A stretch of 64,000 nucleotides of DNA from positions 1-64,000 of the forward strand of contig NZ_JAAMQM010000021.1 of the NCBI RefSeq assembly GCF_013523055.1, given 5' to 3'. This document shows, piece by piece, positions 52,457-59,997 of the stretch. A model generated the notes under the pieces. The model worked only from the letters and a program-made list of their open reading frames with translations, did not search any database and was not told the DNA's origin. The position numbers and the translations under genes are program-made. The DNA comes from Pseudomonas capeferrum (lineage in GTDB: Bacteria > Pseudomonadota > Gammaproteobacteria > Pseudomonadales > Pseudomonadaceae). Numbering within the stretch: position 1 is the stretch's first letter; every line of letters starts with the position of its first letter.

Positions 52457-53650
52457 CTACTCGCGTACCAGCAACAGGCTGCCTCCCAGCGGGCCGCCCC
52501 CCGCGGCTACCGTGCTCACGCGATGATCGCGGGTTTGCCGGCCCTCGGCGCGGCCCCAAAGCTGCAGGCACGCCTCGTGCACGTAGCCCAGCCCATGGGT
52601 GCGCCCACCGGACAACTGCCCGCCGTTGGTGTTGATCGGCAGGCTGCCGTCCAGCGCGATGCGGGCCCCGCCTTCGACGAAGGCACCGCTTTGGCCAACG
52701 GGGCACAGGCCCAGGGCTTCCAGCCAGATCAAGGTCAGAATCGAGAAACCGTCGTACAGCTGTGCCGAGCCGACGTCCTGCGGGGTGTAGTCGGTTCGTG
52801 CCCACATCATCTGGCCGACATCGAAGGCCGCCATCCGCGTCAAAGAAATCTGATCCCACGACCAGGGCTGGTTCAATGCGGCGCCCATCGCTTCGATGCG
52901 GATCGGCTTGTTCGGCAGGTCCTGGGCAATGTCGCGGCGCGACAGGATGATGGCGGTAGAGGCATCGCAATGCACATCGCAGTCGAATAAGCGCAGCGGC
53001 GACGAAATCATCCGCGAGGCCATGTAGTCATCCATCGACATGGGGGTGCGGTACACCGCCTTGGGGTTGCGAATGGCGTTTCGTCGACAGGTGAGCGCAA
53101 TCTGCGCCAGTTGTTCGGCGCGCGTGCCGTACTCGTGAAAATGGCGCTGGGCGTACAGGGCCATCAGGTTGATACCCGAATGCACATTGAACGGCGTGAA
53201 CCATTGCCAGGCATAACTGCTGTCCCGGCCCTGGGTCTTGCCGGTCAGTGCGCCGGCCTGCCGGTTGACCGCGCGTGCCGAGGCTTCGGTAATGGTGCGA
53301 AACACCAGCACGTGCTTGCACAGGCCGGCGGCGATCGCCATGGCGCCGTTGATCACGCCGGCAAGGGGCCCAGGCCCTTCGTAGCCAGCCCCGAACCAGT
53401 TGACGTTAAGACCCAGGGCACTTTTCAGTGCGCTTGGCCCCACGGGGGAAAAAGGATCGCCGTTGTTGTTGTCACCCGGCCAGCAGGCTACCCCGTCGAT
53501 ATCGCTACGTTGCAGCCCGGCATCGGCAATGGCTTGCAGGCAAGCGTCGAGGGTCAGGCGCATGGCCGACTTGTCTGATGGCCGGCCGACTTCCGATTGA
53601 CCGATACCGGTGATGGCCACGTCTTTTTCGTAACGATGATCGAACATCAT
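52457..53650 (-). CDS. Thiolase-fold (SCPx/Ltp2-like) enzyme, DitF-like
   Basis: A thiolase-superfamily protein of about 397 aa ('DVAITGIGQSEVGRPSDKSAMRL', typical of the SCPx/lipid-transfer-protein group). ATG 53650 overlaps the stop of the upstream DUF35 gene by 4 bp. In steroid degraders, thiolase-fold proteins paired with a DUF35 partner (Ltp2-ChsH2) act as retro-aldolases that remove side-chain carbons rather than as thiolases. I infer either activity here. I could not confirm the classical thiolase catalytic cysteines by eye. By order this would be ditF. Confidence 0.82.
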   Translation of the reverse strand: MMFDHRYEKDVAITGIGQSEVGRPSDKSAMRLTLDACLQAIADAGLQRSDIDGVACWPGDNNNGDPFSPVGPSALKSALGLNVNWFGAGYEGPGPLAGVINGAMAIAAGLCKHVLVFRTITEASARAVNRQAGALTGKTQGRDSSYAWQWFTPFNVHSGINLMALYAQRHFHEYGTRAEQLAQIALTCRRNAIRNPKAVYRTPMSMDDYMASRMISSPLRLFDCDVHCDASTAIILSRRDIAQDLPNKPIRIEAMGAALNQPWSWDQISLTRMAAFDVGQMMWARTDYTPQDVGSAQLYDGFSILTLIWLEALGLCPVGQSGAFVEGGARIALDGSLPINTNGGQLSGGRTHGLGYVHEACLQLWGRAEGRQTRDHRVSTVAAGGGPLGGSLLLVRE

Positions 53651-54045
53651 TGATCCCTCTCGAACAGGGGCAACCACACATCCTCGACATTGAGAAAGGT
53701 GACGCGTACCGGCATGTCGATATGTACATATGCTACCGGTATGCCCACCACGTTGCTGACAAACTGCAAGCCGGCCTGCTCTGCCAGTTCGATAATCGCC
53801 ACCACATAGGGCACCTCCAGGTCTGGCGCCCAGCCCTGATAGTTGACGGTGAAACTGAGCACCTTGCCCTGGCCGGACACCGCCTGGGGTGCTACCTCGA
53901 AGCTGGCGCAGTGTGGGCAGAGCGGGGCGGGCGGATGAAAGTAGCGACTGCAGGCCGCGCAGCGATGAATCAACAACCGACCCGTTTCACCGCCTTGCCA
54001 GAAGGCGCGGTTATCGGCGTTCAGTGCAGGGAGTTTTCTAGGCAT
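53647..54045 (-). CDS. DUF35 zinc-ribbon/OB-fold partner protein
   Basis: A 132-aa protein with a rubredoxin-like zinc ribbon (C29, C32, C43, C46: C-x2-C-x10-C-x2-C) followed by an OB-fold of about 70 residues. This is the acyl-CoA-binding partner of SCPx-type thiolases and aldolases, and its gene overlaps that of the thiolase-fold protein. The start is uncertain: ATG 54045 gives the commoner length, while ATG 54072 adds nine residues; neither has a strong ribosome-binding site. The longer in-frame extension to 54483 runs through the divergent gene and is not real. Confidence 0.83.
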   Translation of the reverse strand: MPRKLPALNADNRAFWQGGETGRLLIHRCAACSRYFHPPAPLCPHCASFEVAPQAVSGQGKVLSFTVNYQGWAPDLEVPYVVAIIELAEQAGLQFVSNVVGIPVAYVHIDMPVRVTFLNVEDVWLPLFERDQ

Positions 54046-54090
54046 CAGCAGTCCGAGGTGTATGTTTGACATGGAGTTACACAGTACCAT

Positions 54091-54119
54091 TTGCACATAT
54101 TTTAGAAAAGTGTCATATA
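54091..54119 (+). promoter_or_regulatory. Promoter of the SDR-FAH pair with the shared motif
   Basis: TTGCAC (54091-54096) and CATATA (54114-54119) are spaced 17 bp apart. AGAAAAGTGTCAT (54104-54116) covers the spacer end and -10. Layout and sequence closely follow the ditA3 promoter. Confidence 0.6.
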
Positions 54120-54178
54120 TTGCTGCAGGCGAAAACACGGATCGACCGTTCGCGATACAACAACAAGAGGATTTGGCT

Positions 54179-54880
54179 ATGTCCCAATCATTGCTGGACA
54201 AAAGGGTAGTCATCACGGGCGGCTTCGGTGCCTTTGGCAGCACACTGGGCAAGTACCTGCTGGCGCGTGGCGCGCGAGTGGCGCTGCTGGACCGCAGCGA
54301 TGCGCCAGCCGACCTGCTGGATACGCAGAACCTGTTGTGCCTGGGCGATGTCGACCTGACCTCGGCCGAGTCGGCGAGCGCTGCGTTCCAGCAGGTGGCC
54401 GCGCAGTGGGGCGGTATTGACGGCCTGGTCAATGTCGCCGGCGGGTTTTCCTGGGAAACGCTCGAGGGCGGCAGCCTGAACACCTGGGACCGCCTATATC
54501 AGATGAATGTGCGCACTGCTGTCGTCAGTGCCCAGTCGGCCTTGGCATTTCTGCTGGAGTCCGGCGCCGGGCGAATCGTCAATATCGGGGCACTGGCGTC
54601 CATCAAGGCCGCAGCAGGCATGGGCCCTTATGCCGCCTCCAAGGCAGGGGTGGCCCGCCTGACCGAAGCCTTGGCCGAAGAGTTGAAAGATCGCGGCGTG
54701 ACGGTGAACGCCGTGTTGCCCAGCATCATCGATACCCCTGCCAACCGCGCCGACATGCCGGAGGCCGACAGCAGCCGCTGGGTGACCCCGCAAGCACTGT
54801 CGGGAGTGGTCGCGTTCCTGTTGTCTGACGAGGCGGCCGCGGTAACCGGTGCGCTATTGCCAGTGAGCGGACGCGTATGA
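54179..54880 (+). CDS. Short-chain dehydrogenase/reductase (SDR), DitG-like
   Basis: A 233-aa SDR with TGGFGAFG near residue 13, the serine region 'NIGALASIKA' and YAASK near residue 150. The glycine motif and the shorter length differ from the other SDRs here. AGAGGA precedes ATG 54179. It overlaps the following FAH-family gene by 4 bp. By order it would be ditG of the published cluster. The substrate is unknown. Confidence 0.83.
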   Translation: MSQSLLDKRVVITGGFGAFGSTLGKYLLARGARVALLDRSDAPADLLDTQNLLCLGDVDLTSAESASAAFQQVAAQWGGIDGLVNVAGGFSWETLEGGSLNTWDRLYQMNVRTAVVSAQSALAFLLESGAGRIVNIGALASIKAAAGMGPYAASKAGVARLTEALAEELKDRGVTVNAVLPSIIDTPANRADMPEADSSRWVTPQALSGVVAFLLSDEAAAVTGALLPVSGRV

Positions 54881-55878
54881 GGCTGGTCACCTATACCGAT
54901 GCCAGTGGCGTAGACCGTGCCGGTGCTCTGCTCAACCAGGACCAGCAGGTGCTCGACCTGAGCACGGCCTATCGCTTGCTGGAAGGGCGCGAGAGCGCCG
55001 CCTTGGGCAGTATTCTCGCCCTGGTCGAAGGAGGTGAGGCGGCGCTGGAGCTGGCACGTTCCCTCGTTGTCAGGGCGCCATCGGCCGCGGTGCTGGAGCG
55101 CGATGGGGTCAAGCTGCGAGCACCGATCCAGCCCCCGCCGCAAATGCGCGATTGCTCCTGCTTCGAGTTGCACCTGCGCCAGAGTTTTGCTGCCGCCCGC
55201 CGCGCGCGCGCGTTGCGTACCGAAGACCCCGAGGCCACCCTCAAGGCGATGAATACCCGTGCCGACGACCGGGTGATCGAGACCTTCAACAAGCAGCCCA
55301 TCTACTACAAAGGCAACCGCTTTGCGGTGATCGGCATCGACGATGAGTTCCAATGGCCGAGCTTCAGCCGTGCGATGGATTTCGAGCTGGAGTTCGGTTG
55401 CTATATCGGCAAACGGGGCAAGGACATCAGTCGTGAAGCGGCGCGCACGCACATCGTTGGCTTCACTATCTTCAACGACATGAGTGCCCGCGATGCCCAG
55501 GCCCTGGAAATGCCTGGCATGCTTGGCCCGGCCAAGAGCAAGGACTTCGATACCGCCAACATCATGGGGCCGTGCCTGGTGACTGCGGATGAACTGGGCG
55601 ACCCCTACGACCTGAACATGGTTGCCCGGGTCAATGGTGAGGAGTGGGGGCGCGGAAATACCCGGGACATGCGCTGGCGCTTCGAAGACGTGATCGCCCA
55701 TGTATCCCGATCAGAGACCCTGTACCCCGGCGAATTTCTGGGGTCCGGCACGGTGGGCAACGGTTGTGGCCTCGAGCAGCTGCGCTATCTCAAGCCTGGC
55801 GATGTGGTCGAGTTGGAAATCGACGGTATTGGCGTGCTGCGCACCCAGGTGGGCCAGAAGGCGTCATCTGAGACATGA
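54877..55878 (+). CDS. Fumarylacetoacetate hydrolase family protein, DitH-like
   Basis: A 333-aa FAH-family enzyme, longer at the N-terminus than the one at 49.1 kb. Metal-ligand region 'MDFELEFGCYIGK' and signature 'FTIFNDMSARDAQ' are present. It would hydrolyse, decarboxylate or isomerise a ring-cleavage product. Translational coupling to the SDR (ATGA overlap) suggests consecutive steps. By order it would be ditH. Confidence 0.87.
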   Translation: MRLVTYTDASGVDRAGALLNQDQQVLDLSTAYRLLEGRESAALGSILALVEGGEAALELARSLVVRAPSAAVLERDGVKLRAPIQPPPQMRDCSCFELHLRQSFAAARRARALRTEDPEATLKAMNTRADDRVIETFNKQPIYYKGNRFAVIGIDDEFQWPSFSRAMDFELEFGCYIGKRGKDISREAARTHIVGFTIFNDMSARDAQALEMPGMLGPAKSKDFDTANIMGPCLVTADELGDPYDLNMVARVNGEEWGRGNTRDMRWRFEDVIAHVSRSETLYPGEFLGSGTVGNGCGLEQLRYLKPGDVVELEIDGIGVLRTQVGQKASSET

Positions 55879-55920
55879 CGTTCAGCTTGTATGGACCTAC
55901 TTTTTGTAGTGTGAATTAAG

Positions 55921-55951
55921 TATACAAAAATTAATAAAGTGTCTTATATTT
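55921..55951 (+). promoter_or_regulatory. ditA1A2 promoter region with motif variant
   Basis: The sequence is AT-rich. TATACA (55921-55926) and TATATT (55946-55951) could be -35 and -10. AATAAAGTGTCTTAT (55933-55947) is a variant of the motif at the other dit promoters. ditA1 is known to be inducible by abietanes in P. abietaniphila. Confidence 0.55.
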
Positions 55952-55991
55952 CGTTGCGGACCCGCCGTGACACCCTGAGCAGGAGGCAATC

Positions 55992-57392
55992 ATGCTAACA
56001 AGAACAAGCCCCGTATTGTCTGATGGAACCAAGGTCTCGGACCTCATCTATCCCACTACGCGCGAAGTGCAGATGCGCGTGTTGTCTGATCGTGAAATCT
56101 ACGAGCTGGAGATGGAAAAGATCTTCGGCAAGATCTGGGTACTGCTGGGCCACGAAACGGAAATCCCCAACGCCGGGGACTTCATGGTCCGCGACCTGGG
56201 GTCTGACTCGGTGATTGTGGCCCGTGGCAAGCAGGGCGAGGTGTTCGTCACCCTGAACGTCTGCCCGCATCGTGGCATGCGTATCACCACCGCCGATTGC
56301 GGCAATGCGCAGATTCATAAATGCATCTACCACGGTTGGGCCTTCCGTCCCAATGGGGACTTCATCGGCTCGCCGGTCGAGCGCGAGTGCATGCACGGCA
56401 AGATGATGCCCAAAGAGCAACTGGGCTTGAAAAAAGCGCGGGTCACCCTGTATGGCGGTCTGGTCTTCGCGACCTGGAACATTGAAGGGCCGTCCTTCGA
56501 GGAGTTCCTGGGCGACGCGAAGTGGTACTACGACATGCTGTTCTGTCGCTCCGACAAGGGCATGGAAGTGCTTGGCCCGCCGCAGCGCTTCATCGTCAAC
56601 GCCAACTGGAAAACCGCCGGCGAGCAATCGGCCGCCGACGGCTTCCATACCCTGACCCTGCACCGCTGGCTGGGGGAGGTGGGCAACTATGCGAAGAAGG
56701 GAGAGGGCGAAACCGCCGACCTGAGCCCGGAAATGATCGGTGTGGAGATCAGCTCTCCGCATGGCCACGCGCTGCGTTGTATTGACCTGGCCCGCAAGAT
56801 CAAGCGCCTTACCGGACTGGACCCGGCCGAACTGAGCGTGCAGCAGAAGCTTGAGGCACTGCCGCCTGCCGGCATGACCGCCGGGATGGTCGAGCAGCTG
56901 GCGCGCAACCTGAGCGACGATCAGCTCCAGGTGCTCACCAGCATGCCTCCGCAAGTGGGTGGCATGTTCCCTAACATACTCTTCGGTTTTGTCTACATTC
57001 CCCAGCCTGACGGCAGCGTCGTGGGTTCCATGACCCTGCATGCCTATGTACCGCAAGGCCCCGACAAGTTGGAGTTCGTCAACTGGGTGTTCGCCGAGAA
57101 GGACGCGCCGCCAGAGCTGCGCGACAAGATGCTCAAGCAGACCATCCAGCTGTTCGGCACCTCCGGCATGGTCGAACAGGATGACTCTGACACCTGGCCG
57201 CACATGACACTGGCCGCCAAGGGCGCGATGGGGCGCAAGAGCACGCTCAAGTACCAGGCCTGCTACGAGACGGGCGCGCCTGAAGGTTGGCCAGGCCCTG
57301 GCATCGTCAACGAAGGCTTTACCAAGGACGATACCCAGTGGCACTGGTGGCTGTACTGGCACGAACTGATGACCGCCTCGGACGAGGCATAA
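55992..57392 (+). CDS. ditA1: Diterpenoid ring-hydroxylating dioxygenase, alpha subunit
   Basis: A 466-aa Rieske oxygenase alpha subunit. The Rieske ligands are C91, H93, C111 and H114 (C-x-H-x17-C-x2-H). The mononuclear iron site is H219 and H224 in 'ADGFHTLTLH', with the bridging D216. The C-terminal 'MVEQDDSDTW' is usual for the family. With DitA2 and DitA3 it dihydroxylates 7-oxodehydroabietic acid at C-11/C-12. No reductase gene is adjacent; the putidaredoxin-reductase-like gene at 43.8 kb is a candidate. ditA2 follows after 113 bp. Confidence 0.94.
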   Translation: MLTRTSPVLSDGTKVSDLIYPTTREVQMRVLSDREIYELEMEKIFGKIWVLLGHETEIPNAGDFMVRDLGSDSVIVARGKQGEVFVTLNVCPHRGMRITTADCGNAQIHKCIYHGWAFRPNGDFIGSPVERECMHGKMMPKEQLGLKKARVTLYGGLVFATWNIEGPSFEEFLGDAKWYYDMLFCRSDKGMEVLGPPQRFIVNANWKTAGEQSAADGFHTLTLHRWLGEVGNYAKKGEGETADLSPEMIGVEISSPHGHALRCIDLARKIKRLTGLDPAELSVQQKLEALPPAGMTAGMVEQLARNLSDDQLQVLTSMPPQVGGMFPNILFGFVYIPQPDGSVVGSMTLHAYVPQGPDKLEFVNWVFAEKDAPPELRDKMLKQTIQLFGTSGMVEQDDSDTWPHMTLAAKGAMGRKSTLKYQACYETGAPEGWPGPGIVNEGFTKDDTQWHWWLYWHELMTASDEA

Positions 57393-57505
57393 GGATGGGG
57401 TGGAGGGCCGCCATCGTTGGCGCCCCTCCCTACGCTGCTACTCACCCGTAGTCACCATTCAAACAGCCACCATTCAAGTACAAGAATAACAATGAGGAAT
57501 TGCTC

Positions 57506-58081
57506 ATGACGCAGGTTCAGCAACGCGGCGTGGAGGATATCCAGCCAGGCTCCCCGGTCGGTACGCGGCGAGTGCCGGTGGGGTCGCCGATCTACAACGA
57601 TGTGGTGACCTTCCTGTACGAGGAAGCCACCTTGCTCGACCAGATTCGCCTTCGGGATTGGGCCGAGCGCCTGGACACCGACCTGGTGTACACCGTGCCG
57701 CTGCGCCAGACGCGCCTGGCCTCGGAATTGAAAACCACCATTGTGCGCAGTGTGCAGCACTACCACGACGACTACCGCTCGATGATGGGGCGCATCCTGC
57801 GCTTGTCCGGCAAGAGCGCCTGGGCAGAAGACCCGCCTTCGCGTACGCGCCGACTGGTGACCAACGTATTCGTGGAAGAGACGGAGAAATCCGACGAGTT
57901 CGTGGTGACCAGTTACCTGTTGCTGACACGAAGCCGTTTCAAGGACCACCACGTCGACATCATCAGCGGCGAGCGTCGCGATGTGCTGCGCCTTGGCGAA
58001 ACCGGGTTCAAGCTGGCAAGGCGTGAAGTCATTCTCGACCAGGCGGTGCTGGGTACCCCCAACCTGGCTATCTTCCTCTAG
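57506..58081 (+). CDS. ditA2: Diterpenoid ring-hydroxylating dioxygenase, beta subunit
   Basis: A 191-aa beta subunit with the cone-shaped NTF2-like fold: 'FLYEEATLLDQIRLRDWAERL' at the start and 'TNVFVEETEKSDEFVVTSYLLLTRSRF' in the centre are family hallmarks. It forms the structural half of the oxygenase hexamer with DitA1. ATG 57506 follows GAGGA by eight bases. Confidence 0.92.
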   Translation: MTQVQQRGVEDIQPGSPVGTRRVPVGSPIYNDVVTFLYEEATLLDQIRLRDWAERLDTDLVYTVPLRQTRLASELKTTIVRSVQHYHDDYRSMMGRILRLSGKSAWAEDPPSRTRRLVTNVFVEETEKSDEFVVTSYLLLTRSRFKDHHVDIISGERRDVLRLGETGFKLARREVILDQAVLGTPNLAIFL

Positions 58082-58109
58082 GGTTGCGTGTGTGGGGCCA
58101 TGCGGCGTG

Positions 58110-58853
58110 TCACGCCGTATGGCTGCCGGGCCAGGCATGCAGCCATGCCTGGTCCTGGGCGCACAAGGCCTGCGGCTCGTCGCTGAAATCCAGGGTCGAG
58201 CCCTTCATGCGCGCTGCCTGTTCGGCGCGTTCCGGTTGCTGGCTGTAGCAGCGACCGCTGCTGACGGCGTGGACCTGCTCGTCGAGGTTGTAGGCGCGGC
58301 CCATCGAGATAAGGGTGCAGCGACGTAGAAGCAGCGCCGCTTCGGCGGTCTCTTCATTGAGGGTGTTGAGCGCCCAGCGTGCCATGCCTTCGCGAAGGTT
58401 GACGCCGGCATAGGGCGGCGGGCCTTCGATCATCGTGCCCTTCACTTCCCAGCTCAGGGCCTGCCCGTCGTCACGTGTCACGATCGCACGGGTACGGCCG
58501 TCGATTCGCGCCCCTACCTGGATCTCGTAGTGTCGCTGGCAGGTGCCGCGGGCAGCGGTCGCAATGGCCAGGCCGGCAAGGTCGAGCAGGTGGGTGCATT
58601 GATGGCTGGCGTCGGTTTGCCGGGTGACCGAGTGCGCAATCCGTGCCAGTGGCATGCCCACCAGCGCTTGCAGTTGATCGCATGCCTGCGGGCACAGAGA
58701 ATAGGGGTAGCGCAGCGCTTCGCCACCGATGGCCGTGACCTTGCCTGCACGGTGGCTGGCCCACACGCGAAAGTGGTGAAAGTCATCCTCCAGGGCCGCA
58801 CGAACGTGATCTGCGTTGGCAATGATATCTATGCGGCGTCGAAATACAGTCAT
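58110..58853 (-). CDS. DUF2889 family protein
   Basis: A protein of about 247 aa, recognised as DUF2889 from the opening 'FRRRIDIIANADHVRAALEDDFHHFRVW'. The function of the family is unknown; members are often found beside aromatic and steroid catabolic genes. It has no signal or membrane segment. ATG 58853 with an upstream AAGGA is preferred to the in-frame TTG 58871. The gene converges on ditA2 and is divergent from the next SDR, sharing the promoter region at 58.9 kb. Confidence 0.83.
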   Translation of the reverse strand: MTVFRRRIDIIANADHVRAALEDDFHHFRVWASHRAGKVTAIGGEALRYPYSLCPQACDQLQALVGMPLARIAHSVTRQTDASHQCTHLLDLAGLAIATAARGTCQRHYEIQVGARIDGRTRAIVTRDDGQALSWEVKGTMIEGPPPYAGVNLREGMARWALNTLNEETAEAALLLRRCTLISMGRAYNLDEQVHAVSSGRCYSQQPERAEQAARMKGSTLDFSDEPQALCAQDQAWLHAWPGSHTA

Positions 58854-58953
58854 CCTGGAGTCCTTGTGCAAGGGGTGTGAGAGGTCGCTGAAATCAGCTA
58901 TATTTGAACACTAAACAATATAATGTTCACTAAAAACAAGAAAAGGAGCGGTT
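58854..58953. promoter_or_regulatory. Divergent promoters (DUF2889 / SDR) with paired TGTTCA motifs
   Basis: ATTTGAACACTAAA (58902-58915) is the motif on the minus strand. TAATGTTCACTAAA (58921-58934) carries a second, differently arranged copy. A perfect TATAAT lies at 58919-58924. AAGGAG before ATG 58954 is the ribosome-binding site. Confidence 0.6.
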
Positions 58954-59754
58954 ATGGCCCTGCTGAACGAACAGGTCGCGCTGATTACCGGCGCAGGTGG
59001 CGGGATCGGTCGAGGTATCGCGCTGAACTTTGCCAGGGAGGGTGCTGCGGTGGTGGTTGCCGAACTGGATGAGGCCAGCGGGGAAGCTGTGGTGGCGGAG
59101 CTCAAGGCGCTTGGCGCCAAGGCGGTGTTCATCCGCACAGACGTCTGCAGCAAAGCCGATATCGAAGCCGCAGTGCAACTGGCCGTCGACGAATTCGGTG
59201 GTCTGGACATACTGGTCAACAACGCGTTCGCGCCCACGCCCAACGTGCTTCTGGAAGAAAAGACCGACGCCATGCTGGAGCAGACCCTGGGCTCGACCGT
59301 CTGGGCGGCCTGGTGGGCGATGAAGGCCGCGCTCCCGCACATGAAGGTGCGTGGCGGCGGCAAGATCATCAACTTCTACTCTATCGATATCGAGATCGGT
59401 GCCTGGCTGCATGGCGACTACAACACAGCAAAGTCGGCGATCGTGGGACTGACCCGCAGTGCTGCCTCCGAGTGGGGACGCTTCAACATTCGCACCAACG
59501 CCATCGCGCCCACCGCGATGGGTGCCACCTTCCACAAGCTGGCGGCAGAAAACCCGGGGTTCGCTGAAATGTCCGCTTCCATGCGCCCGCTGGGGCGTTG
59601 CGGCGAGCCTGAAGCCGATATCGGCCCGGTGGTGGTTTTCCTGGCCAGCGAGATGTCGCGCTTCATTACCGGCGAAACCATTCACGTCGACGGCGGCCTG
59701 CACCTGCCCGGCTACAACTCTCGCCCCAAAGGCATCCCTGTGCGCGAGTACTGA
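58954..59754 (+). CDS. Short-chain dehydrogenase/reductase (SDR), DitI-like
   Basis: A 266-aa SDR with TGAGGGIG near residue 13 and 'NNAFAP' near residue 90. After 'INFYSIDIEIG', where the serine would be, comes 'YNTAKSAIVGLTR' with the tyrosine and lysine. AAGGAG precedes the ATG. It stands alone with its own motif-bearing promoter. By position it would be ditI, a putative dehydrogenase in the published cluster. It ends at a large palindrome. Confidence 0.83.
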   Translation: MALLNEQVALITGAGGGIGRGIALNFAREGAAVVVAELDEASGEAVVAELKALGAKAVFIRTDVCSKADIEAAVQLAVDEFGGLDILVNNAFAPTPNVLLEEKTDAMLEQTLGSTVWAAWWAMKAALPHMKVRGGGKIINFYSIDIEIGAWLHGDYNTAKSAIVGLTRSAASEWGRFNIRTNAIAPTAMGATFHKLAAENPGFAEMSASMRPLGRCGEPEADIGPVVVFLASEMSRFITGETIHVDGGLHLPGYNSRPKGIPVREY

Positions 59755-59766
59755 AGGCGGCAAATG

Positions 59767-59979
59767 AAAAGCGCGGCCAGTGCCTAATGCCAGTCAGTTA
59801 AGCCCCACAATCTGCAATTGGGGCTGCTTCACCCCCTTCGCGGGCAAGCCCGCTCCCACAAATTGAGCGCTGAATTCAGGAACTGCGCACTTCTTGTGGG
59901 AGCGGGCTTGCCCGCGAAGGGGAACGAAGCAGCCCATTGCCCTTAACTGACAAGCATTACGGCCAGTACCGCGCTTTTT
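59767..59979. terminator. Nested palindrome: bidirectional terminator containing a REP pair
   Basis: The outermost arms AAAAGCGCGG (59767-59776) and CCGCGCTTTT (59969-59978) would give A- and T-rich flanks usable on both strands. Inside them are GTCAGTTAAG/CTTAACTGAC (59792-59801, 59942-59951), GGGCTGCTTC/GAAGCAGCCC (59821-59830, 59926-59935) and two perfect 29-bp REP-type arms. It separates the convergent SDR and CoA-ligase genes. Confidence 0.75.
59833..59922. repeat. Pseudomonas REP doublet (inverted, 29-bp arms)
   Basis: Two perfect 29-bp copies in inverted orientation (59833-59861 and 59894-59922) with a 32-bp spacer. The core 'CGCGGGCAAGCCCGCTCC' is the well-known extragenic repeat of fluorescent pseudomonads, which is spread by REP-associated transposases. 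Confidence 0.88.
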
Positions 59980-59997
59980 GCTTGCTGGGTGAAGCGG

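Noticed and set aside
53647..54483. Long (278-codon) form of the DUF35 protein
   Set aside because: The N-terminal 146 residues are antisense to the divergent SDR and not protein-like. The zinc-ribbon protein begins at 54045 or 54072.
59833..59922. CRISPR-like or insertion-sequence end repeats
   Set aside because: There are only two copies, in inverted orientation, with the known Pseudomonas REP core; no transposase gene or spacer array is present.
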